From contig JAABTS010000001.1 of NCBI GenBank assembly GCA_011389735.1, positions 31,326-95,325 of the forward strand: a DNA stretch of 64,000 nucleotides, in the 5' to 3' direction. The stretch comes from Desulfobacteraceae bacterium. Its GTDB lineage: Bacteria; Desulfobacterota; Desulfobacteria; Desulfobacterales; JAABTS01. The notes beneath the pieces were generated by a model that worked only from the letters and a program-made list of their open reading frames with translations, had not been told where the DNA came from and did no database searches. Shown here one piece after another: positions 1 through 9,931 of the stretch; within the stretch, counting starts at the first letter, position 1, and every line of letters starts with the position of its first letter. The translations under genes and the position numbers were made by a program.

Positions 1-61
1 AGATCAAGGGCGCAGCTTGTCAACGGGGGATAAATAGAAACGTCCGGATGATCAAAGAAAA

Positions 62-844
62 TCAGGGGGTTCCACCCAGACGCAGGATTTCTTTTTCAGC
101 CAGTTCGGCGAAAGCGCTGTCCGGTGAGCTGATCATTACTCGTTTAAACAGTTCTATCGCCTTTTGATGATCCCCGTTTTCTTTATACGCCAACCCGGTT
201 TCATAGAGCAGATTGGAAAGTTGAGGCGCCAGCGCAACGGCTTTTTCAAACGCTTTAACAGCTTCATCCAGTTTCCCGAGCGCTTTGCAGGTTTTTCCCA
301 AACCATACAATGCATTGACGAATTTAGGCTCTATATCGAGCGCTTCCTTATAGTATTTTAAGGAAAGCTCATAATCCCCTTTGTGATAATAAGCGTATCC
401 CATATTGGAAAGCGGAAAATGGGGCGTTGCATATAGAATATCGTTTGTCACCACCTCAAACCATTCAATGGCTTTATCCCATTCTTTTTTGGCCAGGTAA
501 GCCGTACCCAGGTTGTTCAATGCGGGAGCGTATTCCGGGTTTAATTTAATGGCTTTCTTGAAATGCGTGATCGCCAGATCGATTTTGCCTTTTCCCATGT
601 AGGCGAGGCCGAAATCGTTGTGAAGAAACGGATCATCGCCTCCCATTGCTTCGACTTTCAGGAACTCTTTCAGTGCAAGAGAGTAATCTCCTTCAGCTAA
701 ATAGGCTTCACCGAGATTCTTGGACGCCTCGATTTGTTTTCGTTTGTCTTTGTTTTTAACGCCTGTAGCGCACGAAAAAATGAATAAAAGACAGATACTT
801 AAAAGCAGCGTCTTGATACAACGTTCTGATTTCAATTTGAACAT
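62..844 (-). CDS. TPR-repeat lipoprotein
   Basis: The protein has a lipoprotein signal peptide ending in a lipobox (FIFSC) followed by about six tetratricopeptide repeats covering most of the chain (e.g. ALNNLGTAYLAKKEWDKAIEWF). TPR arrays mediate protein-protein contacts; lipoproteins of this layout resemble PilF/NlpI-type scaffolds, inferred to be anchored in a membrane facing the periplasm. I chose the internal ATG at 844 rather than the track start (868) because GAGGAA sits 6 nt upstream of it, whereas the upstream ATG has no ribosome site. It is the last gene of the tilS-ftsH-folP run, 41 bp after folP. The exact partner or pathway cannot be read from sequence. Confidence 0.8.
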   Translation of the reverse strand: MFKLKSERCIKTLLLSICLLFIFSCATGVKNKDKRKQIEASKNLGEAYLAEGDYSLALKEFLKVEAMGGDDPFLHNDFGLAYMGKGKIDLAITHFKKAIKLNPEYAPALNNLGTAYLAKKEWDKAIEWFEVVTNDILYATPHFPLSNMGYAYYHKGDYELSLKYYKEALDIEPKFVNALYGLGKTCKALGKLDEAVKAFEKAVALAPQLSNLLYETGLAYKENGDHQKAIELFKRVMISSPDSAFAELAEKEILRLGGTP

Positions 845-885
845 GTTATTCCTCGCAAGCCGTTTCATTCTGAATTCAAATCCCG

Positions 886-1767
886 TTAAGCGGATTTCAG
901 CGCCTGGATTATTTTTAGCGTGGCTTTTGTGTTTTCAACGTTATGAACCCTTACAATATCCGCTCCGTTTAAAAGGGCGGCGGCGACTACCGCCTGAGCG
1001 CCGATTTCGACGGTCTGAGAAAGAGGATCGGGCTCTTGATCATCCGTTTTTAAAATCGATCGGATAAAAAATTTTCTGGATGCGCCGACCAGCACAGGAC
1101 GTCCAATATCGGTTAACGCCTTTAGATGCTTTATCAATAGAAGGTTATGTTCCACCGTTTTTCCAAAGCCGATTCCGGGGTCGATGATCAGGTTTGCTTT
1201 TTTTATTCCGGCCGCCGCCGCTTTTTCAACAGCATCCAGTAGAAATGCTTTCACTTCTGAAACCACGTCCCGGTATTGCGGATTTTTTTGCATGGATTTG
1301 GGATTTCCGAGCATATGCATCAAGATTACCGGAACGTTGTAGGCCACAGCTATCTCTGCCATGCGTGGGTCAAAACGTAATGCACTGACATCATTAATAA
1401 TGGCAGCACCTGCGGCCAAAGCCCGGTCAGCAATTTCGGACTTGGTGGTGTCGATGGAAATGGGGATCGAAACTGATTTGACAAGTTTTTCGATAACCGG
1501 AAGGACTCGTCTCGATTCCTCTTCAAGGGAAATTTGGTCGGAAAACGGCTTCGTGGATTCGCCTCCGATATCGATAATATCAGCTCCCTCGGCCTCCATC
1601 CGTTTTCCGTGATCAACCGCTTTTTCGGTATCAAAAAAGAGCCCGCCGTCGGAAAAAGAATCCGGAGTGACGTTTAGAACGCCCATAATCAATGGGCGCC
1701 TGACATCTCCGTTGCGTGAGCGTATTTGATCGATGATGGTCATTGAAGAAGCGCTATTTTTCGTCAT
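886..1767 (-). CDS. folP: Dihydropteroate synthase
   Basis: Condenses 6-hydroxymethyl-dihydropterin pyrophosphate with p-aminobenzoate in folate synthesis (cytoplasm). Family signatures are clear: MGVLNVTPDSFSDGG near residue 30, GADIIDIGGEST, NDVSAL, and a C-terminal DIVRVHNV. Length (293 aa) is normal. The 5' end overlaps the ftsH stop by 14 bp, so the two are translationally linked in one operon. An alternative ATG eight codons downstream (1743) would remove the overlap; neither has a strong ribosome site. Confidence 0.95.
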   Translation of the reverse strand: MTKNSASSMTIIDQIRSRNGDVRRPLIMGVLNVTPDSFSDGGLFFDTEKAVDHGKRMEAEGADIIDIGGESTKPFSDQISLEEESRRVLPVIEKLVKSVSIPISIDTTKSEIADRALAAGAAIINDVSALRFDPRMAEIAVAYNVPVILMHMLGNPKSMQKNPQYRDVVSEVKAFLLDAVEKAAAAGIKKANLIIDPGIGFGKTVEHNLLLIKHLKALTDIGRPVLVGASRKFFIRSILKTDDQEPDPLSQTVEIGAQAVVAAALLNGADIVRVHNVENTKATLKIIQALKSA

Positions 1768-3790
1768 CCCGGGATTTTTCTGAAGAACCTTCCTTATCCG
1801 CCGCCGACTCGTCTTCAGTTGACTCGTCTTTCGCCGACTCTTCTTCAGTTGATTCGTCTTTCGCCGACTCGTCCTCGGTTGACTCGTCTTTAGTCGTTTC
1901 GGTCTGTTCGGGAACGGGCGCAGCCGCAGTCTCCTGAACCGTTTCTTTCGTTTCCGATTTTTCCGGAATGAGTTGGGGTTTTTGAAAGGGCAATTCTATT
2001 CCCGGTCGCATGGTGCAAATCAGCTCGTCCAATTCCGCGCCCATAATCGTTTCTTTTTCGAGAAGCATTTCGGCGAGCTTGTGTAAAATGTCCAGGTTGT
2101 CTTCGAGAACGGTTTTGGCTCTATTATAGGATTTTGTAATAATGCCGCTGATTTCTTTGTCAATCCGATTGGCTGTTTCTTCGGAATATTCCCTTGGTTG
2201 AGCCAATTCGCGGCCGATAAAAATTTGTTCATCGTCCCGAGCGTAGGATAGAGGAGCCAGATCTTCGCTCATGCCCCATGAACGCACCATTCTTTGGGCG
2301 ATGATAGTGGCGTTTTTAATATCTTGAGCCGCGCCTGTGGTTATTCTGCCGAAAACCATTTCTTCAGCCACGCGACCTCCGAAATCGATGGAAATTTTGC
2401 TTTCAAGCTGATCTTTGAACATATGGTCGTGTTCTTCGGGCAACAACCATGTGACGCCCAACGCTCTGCCGCGTGGTATGATCGTGATTTTGTTGACCGG
2501 ATCGGTGTTTGGGAGGAATCTGGCGACCATTGCGTGGCCTGCTTCATGATAGGCCGTTACTTTTCGGTCTTCTTCCTTGAGGACTTTCGATTTTCGTTCA
2601 AGCCCCATAAACAGCTTATCCTTGGCTTCGTCAAAATCGGACATGGCGACCGTGTCCCTGTTGTTTTTCGCAGCCAACAGCGCCGCTTCATTCACCAGGT
2701 TTTCCAGATCGGCGCCGGAAAAGCCGGGAGTTCCTTTGGCTAGCACCAGAGCCTCCACATCTTCGGACAGCGGCGATTTTTTCATATGAACTTTCAATAT
2801 TTGTTCCCTGCCCCTCAAATCCGGTAGGGATACTACAACCTGGCGGTCGAAACGTCCGGGGCGCATCAGAGCCGGATCCAGCACATCCGGCCGGTTGGTG
2901 GCTGAAATAAGGATAACGCCCTCGTTGGATTCAAACCCGTCCATTTCCACGAGAAGCTGGTTCAAAGTTTGTTCCCGCTCGTCATGGCCTCCGCCCAATC
3001 CGGCGCCGCGATGCCTGCCTACCGCGTCGATTTCATCAACGAATATAATACAGGGGGCGTGTTTTTTGCCCTGCACGAACAAATCTCTTACGCGTGAGGC
3101 GCCGACCCCTACAAACATTTCGACAAAATCCGAACCGCTGATACTAAAAAACGGAACCCCCGCTTCTCCGGCGATCGCTCTGCCCATCAGGGTTTTGCCG
3201 GTTCCTGGAGGCCCCATGAGCAACACCCCTTTGGGAATTCTACCCCCCAGACGCGTGAATTTTTTCGGATCTTTCAAAAACTCGACAATTTCTCCGAGTT
3301 CTTCCTTGGCTTCGTCGATTCCCGCCACGTCTTCGAATGTCACTTTGTGGGACTGGTCGGAAAGCAGCCGCGCCCGGCTTTTACCGAAAGAAAGCGCTTT
3401 ACCCCCTCCGGATTGCATCTGACGCATAAAGAAAATCCAGAGTCCTATCAATATGATAATCGGAAACCAGTTTACAAGGATTGTAACGATCCAGGGTTGT
3501 TCCGGGGGCGGCTTGGTGGTAACGGAAACATTATGCTCCAGAAGCTTTTCAAGAACAGGATCGATTTCAGGCGCATAGATTTTAAAATGGCTGTTCTTTA
3601 TATCGGTAACCAGCAGCTCCTTACCCTGGATCGTGACGTGGGATATCCGATCGTCGTCGATCATGGACAGAAACTCGGTGTAACCGACCGTCCTGTCTGT
3701 CGGCGCGTGCTGGTTGAAAAGGTTATACAGCATGAACATCATCAATGCGATGACAAACCATAATGCAAGATTTTTATAAACCGGATTCAA
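1754..3790 (-). CDS. ftsH: ATP-dependent membrane zinc metalloprotease FtsH
   Basis: AAA+ membrane protease that degrades misfolded membrane proteins and regulatory substrates. Visible parts in order: TM1 (residues 8-25), short periplasmic domain, TM2 (about 105-122), AAA module with Walker A GPPGTGKT and Walker [12 protein letters not shown] region, then the zinc protease motif HEAGH near residue 418. A ribosome site AAGGAGG precedes the ATG. The last about 60 residues are a low-complexity acidic tail built from [12 protein letters not shown]-like units, longer than in typical FtsH. The tilS-ftsH-folP order is common in proteobacteria. Confidence 0.97.
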   Translation of the reverse strand: MNPVYKNLALWFVIALMMFMLYNLFNQHAPTDRTVGYTEFLSMIDDDRISHVTIQGKELLVTDIKNSHFKIYAPEIDPVLEKLLEHNVSVTTKPPPEQPWIVTILVNWFPIIILIGLWIFFMRQMQSGGGKALSFGKSRARLLSDQSHKVTFEDVAGIDEAKEELGEIVEFLKDPKKFTRLGGRIPKGVLLMGPPGTGKTLMGRAIAGEAGVPFFSISGSDFVEMFVGVGASRVRDLFVQGKKHAPCIIFVDEIDAVGRHRGAGLGGGHDEREQTLNQLLVEMDGFESNEGVILISATNRPDVLDPALMRPGRFDRQVVVSLPDLRGREQILKVHMKKSPLSEDVEALVLAKGTPGFSGADLENLVNEAALLAAKNNRDTVAMSDFDEAKDKLFMGLERKSKVLKEEDRKVTAYHEAGHAMVARFLPNTDPVNKITIIPRGRALGVTWLLPEEHDHMFKDQLESKISIDFGGRVAEEMVFGRITTGAAQDIKNATIIAQRMVRSWGMSEDLAPLSYARDDEQIFIGRELAQPREYSEETANRIDKEISGIITKSYNRAKTVLEDNLDILHKLAEMLLEKETIMGAELDELICTMRPGIELPFQKPQLIPEKSETKETVQETAAAPVPEQTETTKDESTEDESAKDESTEEESAKDESTEDESAADKEGSSEKSRDDEK

Positions 3791-3934
3791 TAGGAAAACC
3801 TCCTTTATAAATTCGTTTTTTTATTGAGCCGAGATAATAACGGAATTCAGCTTGTAAAGCAACCAAATCGATGGAATAAATCATATGAATCAAATTGATG
3901 AAAGGGGTTTTATTCGTCAACTCACATTATATAG

Positions 3935-4053
3935 CGGCTGAACCAAAACCTCCTCACGCTCCCAGGGGATTTGCAATCCCCGTTGGCCACGAGAGGTACA
4001 CGGGGGGTTACAAACCCGCTCAAATCCGTGGTTTGAGGCTTTTCGGTCAAGCA
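3935..4053. repeat. REP-like repeat D, copy 1
   Basis: About 120 bp resembling 42251-42368. It holds two small palindromes (GGGGATTTGCAATCCCC and GGGTTACAAACCC) and imperfect terminal inverted repeats (GGCTGAAC...; right end GGTCAAGC). Paired hairpins of this kind resemble REP/BIME units mobilised by REP-associated tyrosine transposases; no such transposase is in the window. Confidence 0.65.
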
Positions 4054-4081
4054 TTATCCATTGAGTTTAAAGTGTTTTTTC

Positions 4082-4184
4082 CATAGTCGGAAATCGAATT
4101 TCATTGTGTTGCCGGCCCATGGTAAACGAATAAAATGATCCCGGGCCAGCCGATTTATGAAATAAAAATTTCCGAAAACCTATA
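4082..4184. repeat. Palindromic repeat A, copy 1
   Basis: Degenerate copy of the dispersed palindromic element A: left arm CATAGTCGGAAATCGAATTTC, core GCCGGCCC/GATCCCGGGCC, right arm ending TTTCCGAAAACCTATA. Lies between tilS and ftsH. Confidence 0.7.
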
Positions 4185-4241
4185 ATTATAATTATTATTT
4201 CCAAAAACGAGAACACAAAAGAATGTAATCATTATTGCGAA

Positions 4242-5669
4242 TCAGGCAAGAGAAAGTTCGATCATTAGAATCCGTTTAGTGTCTTTTGTGGTTTTTACCG
4301 AATCGGCAATGCGATATCCGGCGATCCATACGATCGTATCTTCGTTTATGACCAGAGGACATTTCCGACGCCAATCAGGATTTATTTTTCGATCGCTGAA
4401 AAACCGATTCACTTTCCGTGTTCCGGCCATACCCAATGGACGAAAGCGGTCTCCCGGCTTGAAAGGTCGAATCACGAGCGGGTACTGGATTCGATCCAGG
4501 TCCAATCGAGCTGTTTTGCCGTCAGTTTTTTCGTAAACTTCAGGTTCGTTCACGGCGGATTCCCAAAACACAAGTTTCGTTCCGATTTCAGGAATGAACA
4601 ATTCCCCTTCCCCCCAAATTTCGTAATGGTAATCGTATCCCTCCGTTCTTGAAACCGTGAATTGTTCGGCGCGCCGAAGGGCGCTTTTTTCTTTTGAGAT
4701 ATGGAATTCGTTCCCTTTCGTGCTTATCCGGATACGATCCGGCAGATGAAGATGTTTCGGGCTTGAAAGCGATTTTATGAGGCGTATCGCCGAATCAATA
4801 TGGTTTTTGTGAATCCGCCGCAGGTTTCCTTTCACTTTCATCACTCCCTTGCGAATGATTCTGCGCTGCAGGGCGACGTGAAAGGATGCCATTTCTGCGC
4901 AGGAAAGAACCATCGAGCTTTTGTTTTCTCTAATAAGCGCTCGCTCACAGGCGCATTCGGTTAAATCGTTTATCCACTGTTCTTCATCCCCGGCCAAATC
5001 GGAAAAACGGTTCAATGCGACAGCGATTTTAGGGTTACAATATTTTTCGATTTGAGGAATGATTATACGCCGGACCCGGTTACGGAGGTGGGCAATGTCG
5101 GCGTTTGACGCATCCATGACGAACGAGCGTCCCTGTTGATCTAAAAAATCCATGATCATTCGGCGGGAACAGCGAATAAGCGGACGAACAATTCGCCCTC
5201 GAACGGGAGGAATTCCGGAAAGACCGGTCATTCCGGCGCCTCTGAACAAATTCATCAGCACCTGTTCCGCGTTGTCGTCACAATTGTGACCGGTGGCGAT
5301 TTTATCATACCCATAGCGATCGGACAGATCGTCTAAAAACTCATATCGGGCGATACGGCCTGCTTCTTCAAGCGAAGCTTTGATCTCCCGGGAAAATTGC
5401 GGAATATTTTTCCTTCCTTTATATAGGGGCAAATTTATCCGCCCGGCCAATAACTCTACGAAATCCTCATCACTTTGAGAATTTTCCCGAATCAAATGAT
5501 TGAAATGCGCAATCCCCAGGTTTATCCGGTATCGGATCGAAAGTTCTTTTAAAACATACGTAAGCGCTACGGAATCAGGGCCTCCTGAAACAGCTATCAG
5601 AACTGATTCCCCCATTTGAATCATGTTCAGATCCTGTATTGTTTTATTTGTTTTCGACACCAGAGACAT
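4242..5669 (-). CDS. tilS: tRNA(Ile)-lysidine synthase
   Basis: Adds lysine to the wobble cytidine of tRNA-Ile(CAU), changing it from Met to Ile reading. The PP-loop ATPase motif SGGPDSVAL is at residues 29-37, followed by the family's HFNHLIRE and TGHNCDDNAEQ motifs; the C-terminal TilS domain ends with RPFKPGDRFRPLGM. Length (475 aa) is typical. The gene heads the tilS-ftsH-folP-TPR run; the ftsH start is about 450 bp away and that gap contains repeats A and D. Confidence 0.95.
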   Translation of the reverse strand: MSLVSKTNKTIQDLNMIQMGESVLIAVSGGPDSVALTYVLKELSIRYRINLGIAHFNHLIRENSQSDEDFVELLAGRINLPLYKGRKNIPQFSREIKASLEEAGRIARYEFLDDLSDRYGYDKIATGHNCDDNAEQVLMNLFRGAGMTGLSGIPPVRGRIVRPLIRCSRRMIMDFLDQQGRSFVMDASNADIAHLRNRVRRIIIPQIEKYCNPKIAVALNRFSDLAGDEEQWINDLTECACERALIRENKSSMVLSCAEMASFHVALQRRIIRKGVMKVKGNLRRIHKNHIDSAIRLIKSLSSPKHLHLPDRIRISTKGNEFHISKEKSALRRAEQFTVSRTEGYDYHYEIWGEGELFIPEIGTKLVFWESAVNEPEVYEKTDGKTARLDLDRIQYPLVIRPFKPGDRFRPLGMAGTRKVNRFFSDRKINPDWRRKCPLVINEDTIVWIAGYRIADSVKTTKDTKRILMIELSLA

Positions 5670-5890
5670 ATCCTGAATGCCTATGTCAGAGAACCGTAAA
5701 TGTCAATATAAAGCGTATTGGATATTGATATAGCTTTCCGAAGAACAAATTTCAGGAAGGCTGTAACTTCGGCCATGGCTCCGCCGCCCGGCAATCTTCA
5801 CAGCAAAGCCGCAAAAGACGCAAAGCCGTTTGTCTTTAATCGTTGCGAATTTTGCGTCTTTGGGATGGTAATTGTATTGGCTGAAAAAGA

Positions 5891-6031
5891 GGCATCTTTC
5901 ATAAATGCTGATAAATAGTTTACACTTCCCAAATCGGGATCGAAATCGGCATCGGCATCGAATTATTACGATTTCGATCCCGATCCCGATCCCGATTTTG
6001 ATGAAACTGTAAACAAGAAATGAAGGACGCT
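5891..6031. mobile_element. Hexamer-bearing MITE (repeat B), copy 1
   Basis: Terminal inverted repeats GGCATCTTTCAT and ATGAAGGACGCT (right end mutated from GGATGCC). The inside is a long imperfect palindrome with ATCGGC-type hexamers on one arm and three GATCCC units on the other. It is flanked by the direct repeat GAAAAAGA (5883-5890 and 6032-6039), an 8-bp target duplication. Confidence 0.85.
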
Positions 6032-6143
6032 GAAAAAGAGCTATGTTTTTCCTCATTTTGGGCCACGCACAGACGCTTTTTCCGTCCAATCCGTCGGCGT
6101 GTGAAAATCGAATTTGTGAAACCTTTCGATTCAAGCCCCGTCC

Positions 6144-6253
6144 ATGAATACAATTCATAATTTTGAACAAAATAAAAACGGCGCTGGCAGGCGGTTTAAA
6201 CAGGCAAGGACGCCTGTCTACATGGATAAAACCGGCTGAATGGTATTCATTCA
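6144..6253. repeat. Repeat C, copy 1
   Basis: About 110 bp, nearly identical to 50443-50553. Terminal inverted repeat ATGAATACAATTCA / TGAATGGTATTCATTCA, with an internal palindrome (GGCAGGCG ... ACGCCTGTC). Probably another non-autonomous element. Confidence 0.7.
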
Positions 6254-6288
6254 CGGGTATCGCTCTTAGATTCATTTCGAGTTTCCCC

Positions 6289-6316
6289 TTGAAAAATATT
6301 TTTCATGCGGTATATT
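6289..6316 (+). promoter_or_regulatory. sigma70-type promoter for SRP RNA
   Basis: TTGAAA (6289-6294), 16 bp spacer, TATATT (6311-6316). Position fits a transcript starting near 6323, where the SRP RNA terminal stem begins. Confidence 0.65.
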
Positions 6317-6322
6317 AGGAAT

Positions 6323-6571
6323 GGTTATGCTAGGTGGGGAGTTAGCGGTGCCTTGAACCCGAAATCCGCTGATGCGGGGCTGAATCCCCTCTAGAGGGCT
6401 AAAACCGTATATCCAATGGTTATTTTGACCGGCCGCCATGCAACAGGCGGTTATGAACCTCGTCAGGTCCGGAAGGAAGCAGCGATAAGTGACTCAGTCT
6501 GTGTCGTGGATCGTTTCCGGTCTTACCCTGACCTTGGGTTACGGACATGGTTCGAAAGAGGGTGCATAACC
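6323..6571 (+). ncRNA. ffs: Signal recognition particle RNA
   Basis: The conserved domain IV segment GTCAGGTCCGGAAGGAAGCA that binds Ffh lies at about 6465-6484, flanked by GAACCTC and GATAAGTG as in other SRP RNAs. The 5' part (GCTAGGTGGGGAGTTAGCGG) matches the upstream portion of longer bacterial SRP RNAs. Ends were set from an 8-bp terminal stem: GGTTATGC at 6323-6330 pairs exactly with GCATAACC at 6564-6571, giving about 249 nt. The RNA works with Ffh/FtsY in co-translational targeting of membrane proteins. Confidence 0.92.
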
Positions 6572-6576
6572 GCTTC

Positions 6577-6632
6577 TATAGTTTTCCAGAAATCAAATTC
6601 CACTGCGTTGTCGGCCCGGGATATATGAATAT
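6577..6632. repeat. Palindromic repeat A, copy 2 (half)
   Basis: Left arm only (CTATAGTTTTCCAGAAATC, then GTTGTCGGCCCGGGATATA), immediately 3' of the SRP RNA. Confidence 0.65.
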
Positions 6633-6868
6633 TGGATATGAAACCCGGAAAAGCGGTGTTCTGTTTTCGGCGGTGATTCTCCCGGTCGGCGGCGTCTCTT
6701 ACGCGCTTGTTTTTCTGTCCTGGCGTTATGTGCGCAGAATCGCCCGGAAGGTTGCGGTTTTTCCGGTTATGAGCGGCGCTCTGGTAAAATATGTTTGAAC
6801 ACGCCGCTTCGGAGAAATATCTACGCCGCAATAGCTTCATTGTCTGTTGCGATAATGCTATTCTTGCC

Positions 6869-6896
6869 TTGACATCGTTACATGCCGCATTATGTT
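6869..6896 (+). promoter_or_regulatory. Candidate promoter for grpE-dnaK
   Basis: TTGACA (6869-6874), 16 bp, TATGTT (6891-6896), about 60 bp before grpE. No CIRCE operator or clear sigma32 element was seen. Confidence 0.45.
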
Positions 6897-6956
6897 TCAT
6901 ATCAAAAATCGCCGCTTGAAAAAGAGAAAAAAATCATAGGAGTGATGTGATTAAAA

Positions 6957-7718
6957 ATGAGTGAACAAACGGAAAAACCGATTCGGATAAATATTAAGGA
7001 CGCAAAAGAAGAAAACGCCGGGAAAGCTGATTCCGGAGTGCGTGAAAACGTTGAAGCGACGGATGAATCCATGAAAACGCAAACGCCTGAGAGTATGGGC
7101 GAACAGCAGGATTCGCCTTCGGGTGATATGGAAGTCGAAGTCGAACGTGAGAATCCGGAGGATGATCTTGAAGAAGATCCGTCGTCCGAAAAATTCGACA
7201 GCGATACGGATGCTTCCGTGGACGCCATAGAATCCGAACTTGAAGCGGCCCGAAAAGAGGCCAGGGAAAATTATGACAGGTTTTTAAGGATGTCTGCTGA
7301 TTTCGAGAATTTCAAAAAACGCACCGCTCGGGAAATGGAATCGATTAAAAAATTCGCCAATGAAAAGCTGATCACGGAATTATTGCCTATTGCGGATAAC
7401 CTGGAACGAGCCATTGAATCAGCGAATATTGTTGAAGAGGATGAATCGGAGCCGGTCAAAAAAGAAAACGGCGCGAGTATCGTCGAAGGCGTCAATATGG
7501 TGTATAAGGAGTTGCTTAAAGTCTTCGAGAAATTTGGAGTGACCGCAATCGGATCGTTGGGCGAAACGTTTGATCCGGTAATTCATGAAGCCGTCATGCA
7601 GGAACCGTCCGGCGACGTTCCCGAGAATACGGTCATAAGAGAGTTTCATAAAGGATATATGTTGAACGACAGACTGCTGAGACCCGCCATGGTTGTTGTG
7701 TCAAAGGCGGCCAAATAA
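6957..7718 (+). CDS. grpE: Nucleotide exchange factor GrpE
   Basis: Co-chaperone that releases ADP from DnaK. The family core is visible in the second half: long coiled coil (SELEAARKEARENYDRFLRMS), then ADFENFKKR, the GVNMVYKELLKVFEKFG segment and the C-terminal beta domain (FDPVIHEAVMQ, GYMLNDRLLRPAMVVVSK). At 253 aa it is longer than usual because of an acidic, low-complexity N-terminal about 80 residues. AGGAG lies about 15 nt upstream of the ATG, slightly far. dnaK follows after 79 bp, so the two form a heat-shock operon; hrcA and dnaJ are not adjacent. Confidence 0.95.
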   Translation: MSEQTEKPIRINIKDAKEENAGKADSGVRENVEATDESMKTQTPESMGEQQDSPSGDMEVEVERENPEDDLEEDPSSEKFDSDTDASVDAIESELEAARKEARENYDRFLRMSADFENFKKRTAREMESIKKFANEKLITELLPIADNLERAIESANIVEEDESEPVKKENGASIVEGVNMVYKELLKVFEKFGVTAIGSLGETFDPVIHEAVMQEPSGDVPENTVIREFHKGYMLNDRLLRPAMVVVSKAAK

Positions 7719-7797
7719 TGAAAGACAAAAAAAACAACTCAAAAAATACTACTGATTATGGGGAATCAAATCGCCATCATTTTAAGGAGGATATCAA

Positions 7798-9735
7798 ATG
7801 GGGAAGATAATCGGAATTGATCTCGGAACCACAAATTCTTGTGTAGCTATTATGGAGGGCCAGGAGGCCAAAGTTATTACGAATCCCGAGGGCGGACGGA
7901 CGACTCCGTCGGTCGTTGCAGTCACCGACAGCGGCGAACGGCTCGTAGGCCAGATTGCGAAACGGCAATCGATTACAAATCCTGAAAACACCATTTTCGG
8001 TGTAAAGCGTTTGATCGGCCGGAAATTTGAATCGCCGGAAGTCCAAAAGGACAAAAAAATACTGCCTTATAAAATAGAAAGAGCCTCCAACGGGGACACC
8101 CGAATCGACGTAAAAGGAAAACAGCTCAGTCCGGCGGAAATTTCTTCCTATATTCTGGCGAACATCAGAAAAACCGCTGAAGAATATTTAGGCGAAACGG
8201 TAAACGATGTAGTGCTCACCGTACCCGCCTATTTTGACGACAGCCAGCGCCAGGCCACGAAAGACGCCGGTAAAATCGCCGGTTTGAATGTCCTTCGGAT
8301 TATCAATGAGCCTACTGCGGCTTCCCTGGCCTATGGAATGGACAAACGGAAAGAGGAAAAAATTGCTGTGTTTGATCTTGGCGGCGGGACTTTTGACGTT
8401 TCGATCCTTGAAATCGGAGACGGCGTTTTCGAGGTTAAGTCTACCAACGGAGACACTCATTTAGGGGGAGAAGATTTCGATCTTAGAATCATCGATTATC
8501 TGGCGGACGAATTCAAAAAAGATCAGGGGATTGATGTCAGAAACGATAAAATGGCTCTCCAGAGGCTGAAAGAAGCGGCTGAAAAGGCGAAAATGGAATT
8601 GTCCAGTTCGATGGAGACGGATGTGAATCTACCGTTCATTACAGCCGACGCCTCCGGCCCCAAGCATTTAAACATCAAGATTTCAAGAGCCAAGCTGGAG
8701 TCTCTGGTGGCTGATCTCATCGATAAACTTGAACCGCCTTGCCGCACCGCGCTGAAAGACGCCGGATTAAGCCCGAACGAAATCAATGAAGTCATACTGG
8801 TCGGTGGAATGACTCGTATGCCGGTGGTTCAGGAGAGAGTGAAAAAAATATTCGGAAAAAATCCCCATAAGGGCGTCAACCCGGATGAAGTGGTCGCTCT
8901 TGGGGCGGCTATCCAGGGCGGAGTCCTGAAAGGCGATGTTAAAGACGTTCTACTTCTGGATGTAACTCCGCTTTCGCTTGGAATCGAAACATTAGGCGGG
9001 GTTATGACCAAGTTGATCGAGAAGAACACCACGATTCCCACCAAAAAGAGCCAGGTGTTTTCGACTGCGGCCGATAACCAGCCTGCAGTTTCAATTCATG
9101 TTTTGCAGGGCGAAAGAGAGATGGCGACGGACAATAAAACCCTCGGCCGTTTCGAACTTGTGGGTATTCCCCCGGCGCCTAGAGGCGTTCCCCAAATCGA
9201 AGTCACATTCGACATCGACGCGAACGGGATCGTCAATGTATCCGCAAAAGATCAGGCCACCGGAAAAGAACAGTCCATCCGGATAACCGCATCTAGCGGA
9301 CTTTCAAAAGATGAAATCGACCAACTGGTCAAAGACGCCGAAATGCACAGCGAAGAGGACAAAAGGAAACGGGAGCTGGTTGAAGCGAAAAACATGGCGG
9401 ATTCTTTGATCTATCAAACCGAAAAGACGATACAGGATTTGGGCGAAAAAATCGATGCATCCACGAAGAGTTCGGTGGAAGAAAAAATCAGCAGTCTCAA
9501 AAGTGTTATAGATGGGGATGATGCGGCTGCTATCAAACAGGCGTGTGAAGATTTGACCCAGGCGTCTCATAAACTGGCGGAAGCCATGTATCAGCAGGCT
9601 TCCCAATCCGGAGAAGGCGGGCCCGGCCAGGAGACAGGAGAAGGCTCCGATTCCGGTTCACAGAAAGGATCCAAATCATCCGACGAAGAAGACGTTGTTG
9701 ACGCCGACTTCGAAGAAGTGAAAGACAATAAATAA
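7798..9735 (+). CDS. dnaK: Chaperone DnaK (Hsp70)
   Basis: ATP-driven Hsp70 chaperone. Actin-like ATPase signatures [14 protein letters not shown] (start), [11 protein letters not shown] and [11 protein letters not shown] are intact, followed by the substrate-binding beta domain and helical lid, and an acidic C-terminus ending in [13 protein letters not shown], the typical DnaK tail. Length 645 aa is standard. A strong ribosome site AAGGAGG precedes the ATG at 7798. Confidence 0.98.
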   Translation: MGKIIGIDLGTTNSCVAIMEGQEAKVITNPEGGRTTPSVVAVTDSGERLVGQIAKRQSITNPENTIFGVKRLIGRKFESPEVQKDKKILPYKIERASNGDTRIDVKGKQLSPAEISSYILANIRKTAEEYLGETVNDVVLTVPAYFDDSQRQATKDAGKIAGLNVLRIINEPTAASLAYGMDKRKEEKIAVFDLGGGTFDVSILEIGDGVFEVKSTNGDTHLGGEDFDLRIIDYLADEFKKDQGIDVRNDKMALQRLKEAAEKAKMELSSSMETDVNLPFITADASGPKHLNIKISRAKLESLVADLIDKLEPPCRTALKDAGLSPNEINEVILVGGMTRMPVVQERVKKIFGKNPHKGVNPDEVVALGAAIQGGVLKGDVKDVLLLDVTPLSLGIETLGGVMTKLIEKNTTIPTKKSQVFSTAADNQPAVSIHVLQGEREMATDNKTLGRFELVGIPPAPRGVPQIEVTFDIDANGIVNVSAKDQATGKEQSIRITASSGLSKDEIDQLVKDAEMHSEEDKRKRELVEAKNMADSLIYQTEKTIQDLGEKIDASTKSSVEEKISSLKSVIDGDDAAAIKQACEDLTQASHKLAEAMYQQASQSGEGGPGQETGEGSDSGSQKGSKSSDEEDVVDADFEEVKDNK

Positions 9736-9764
9736 ATACGAGCCGACGCCTGTACGATTCCGGG

Positions 9765-9852
9765 CATAGCTTTTCAGATAATTAATTTCACTGAATTGTC
9801 GGCCCGGGCTAATACGAGTCATATCGTATTTGCCCGGGCCCGTCGTTTGTGA
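9765..9852. repeat. Palindromic repeat A, copy 3
   Basis: CATAGCTTTTCAGATAATTAATTTCAC then GTCGGCCCGGGC ... GCCCGGGCCCGTCG; right arm truncated. The GC-rich hairpin sits just after dnaK and could act as a 3' hairpin. Confidence 0.65.
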
Positions 9853-9931
9853 CAATAATCGCGGAAACGCTCCTGGTTGGCCGCACAGGTTTTTTTTGCA
9901 CCGGTAAATTCCCATTCACCGCGCAACGCAT

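Larger units (their letters stand above)
5670..6288. other. Gene-free region made of repeats
   Basis: No convincing gene. It holds an arm-like scrap of repeat A near 5727-5765, repeat B copy 1 (5891-6031) and repeat C copy 1 (6144-6253). The ORFs predicted here simply translate the repeats. Confidence 0.7.

Noticed and set aside
2895-3422. 175-aa ORF opposite ftsH
   Set aside because: Shadow frame of a conserved gene.
5703-6275. 190-aa ORF
   Set aside because: Translates repeats B and C.
6523-6900. 125-aa minus-strand ORF
   Set aside because: Overlaps the SRP RNA and repeat A; no homology pattern.
7718-7810. 30-codon ORF overlapping the dnaK start
   Set aside because: Follows grpE stop directly and has no ribosome site; probably chance.
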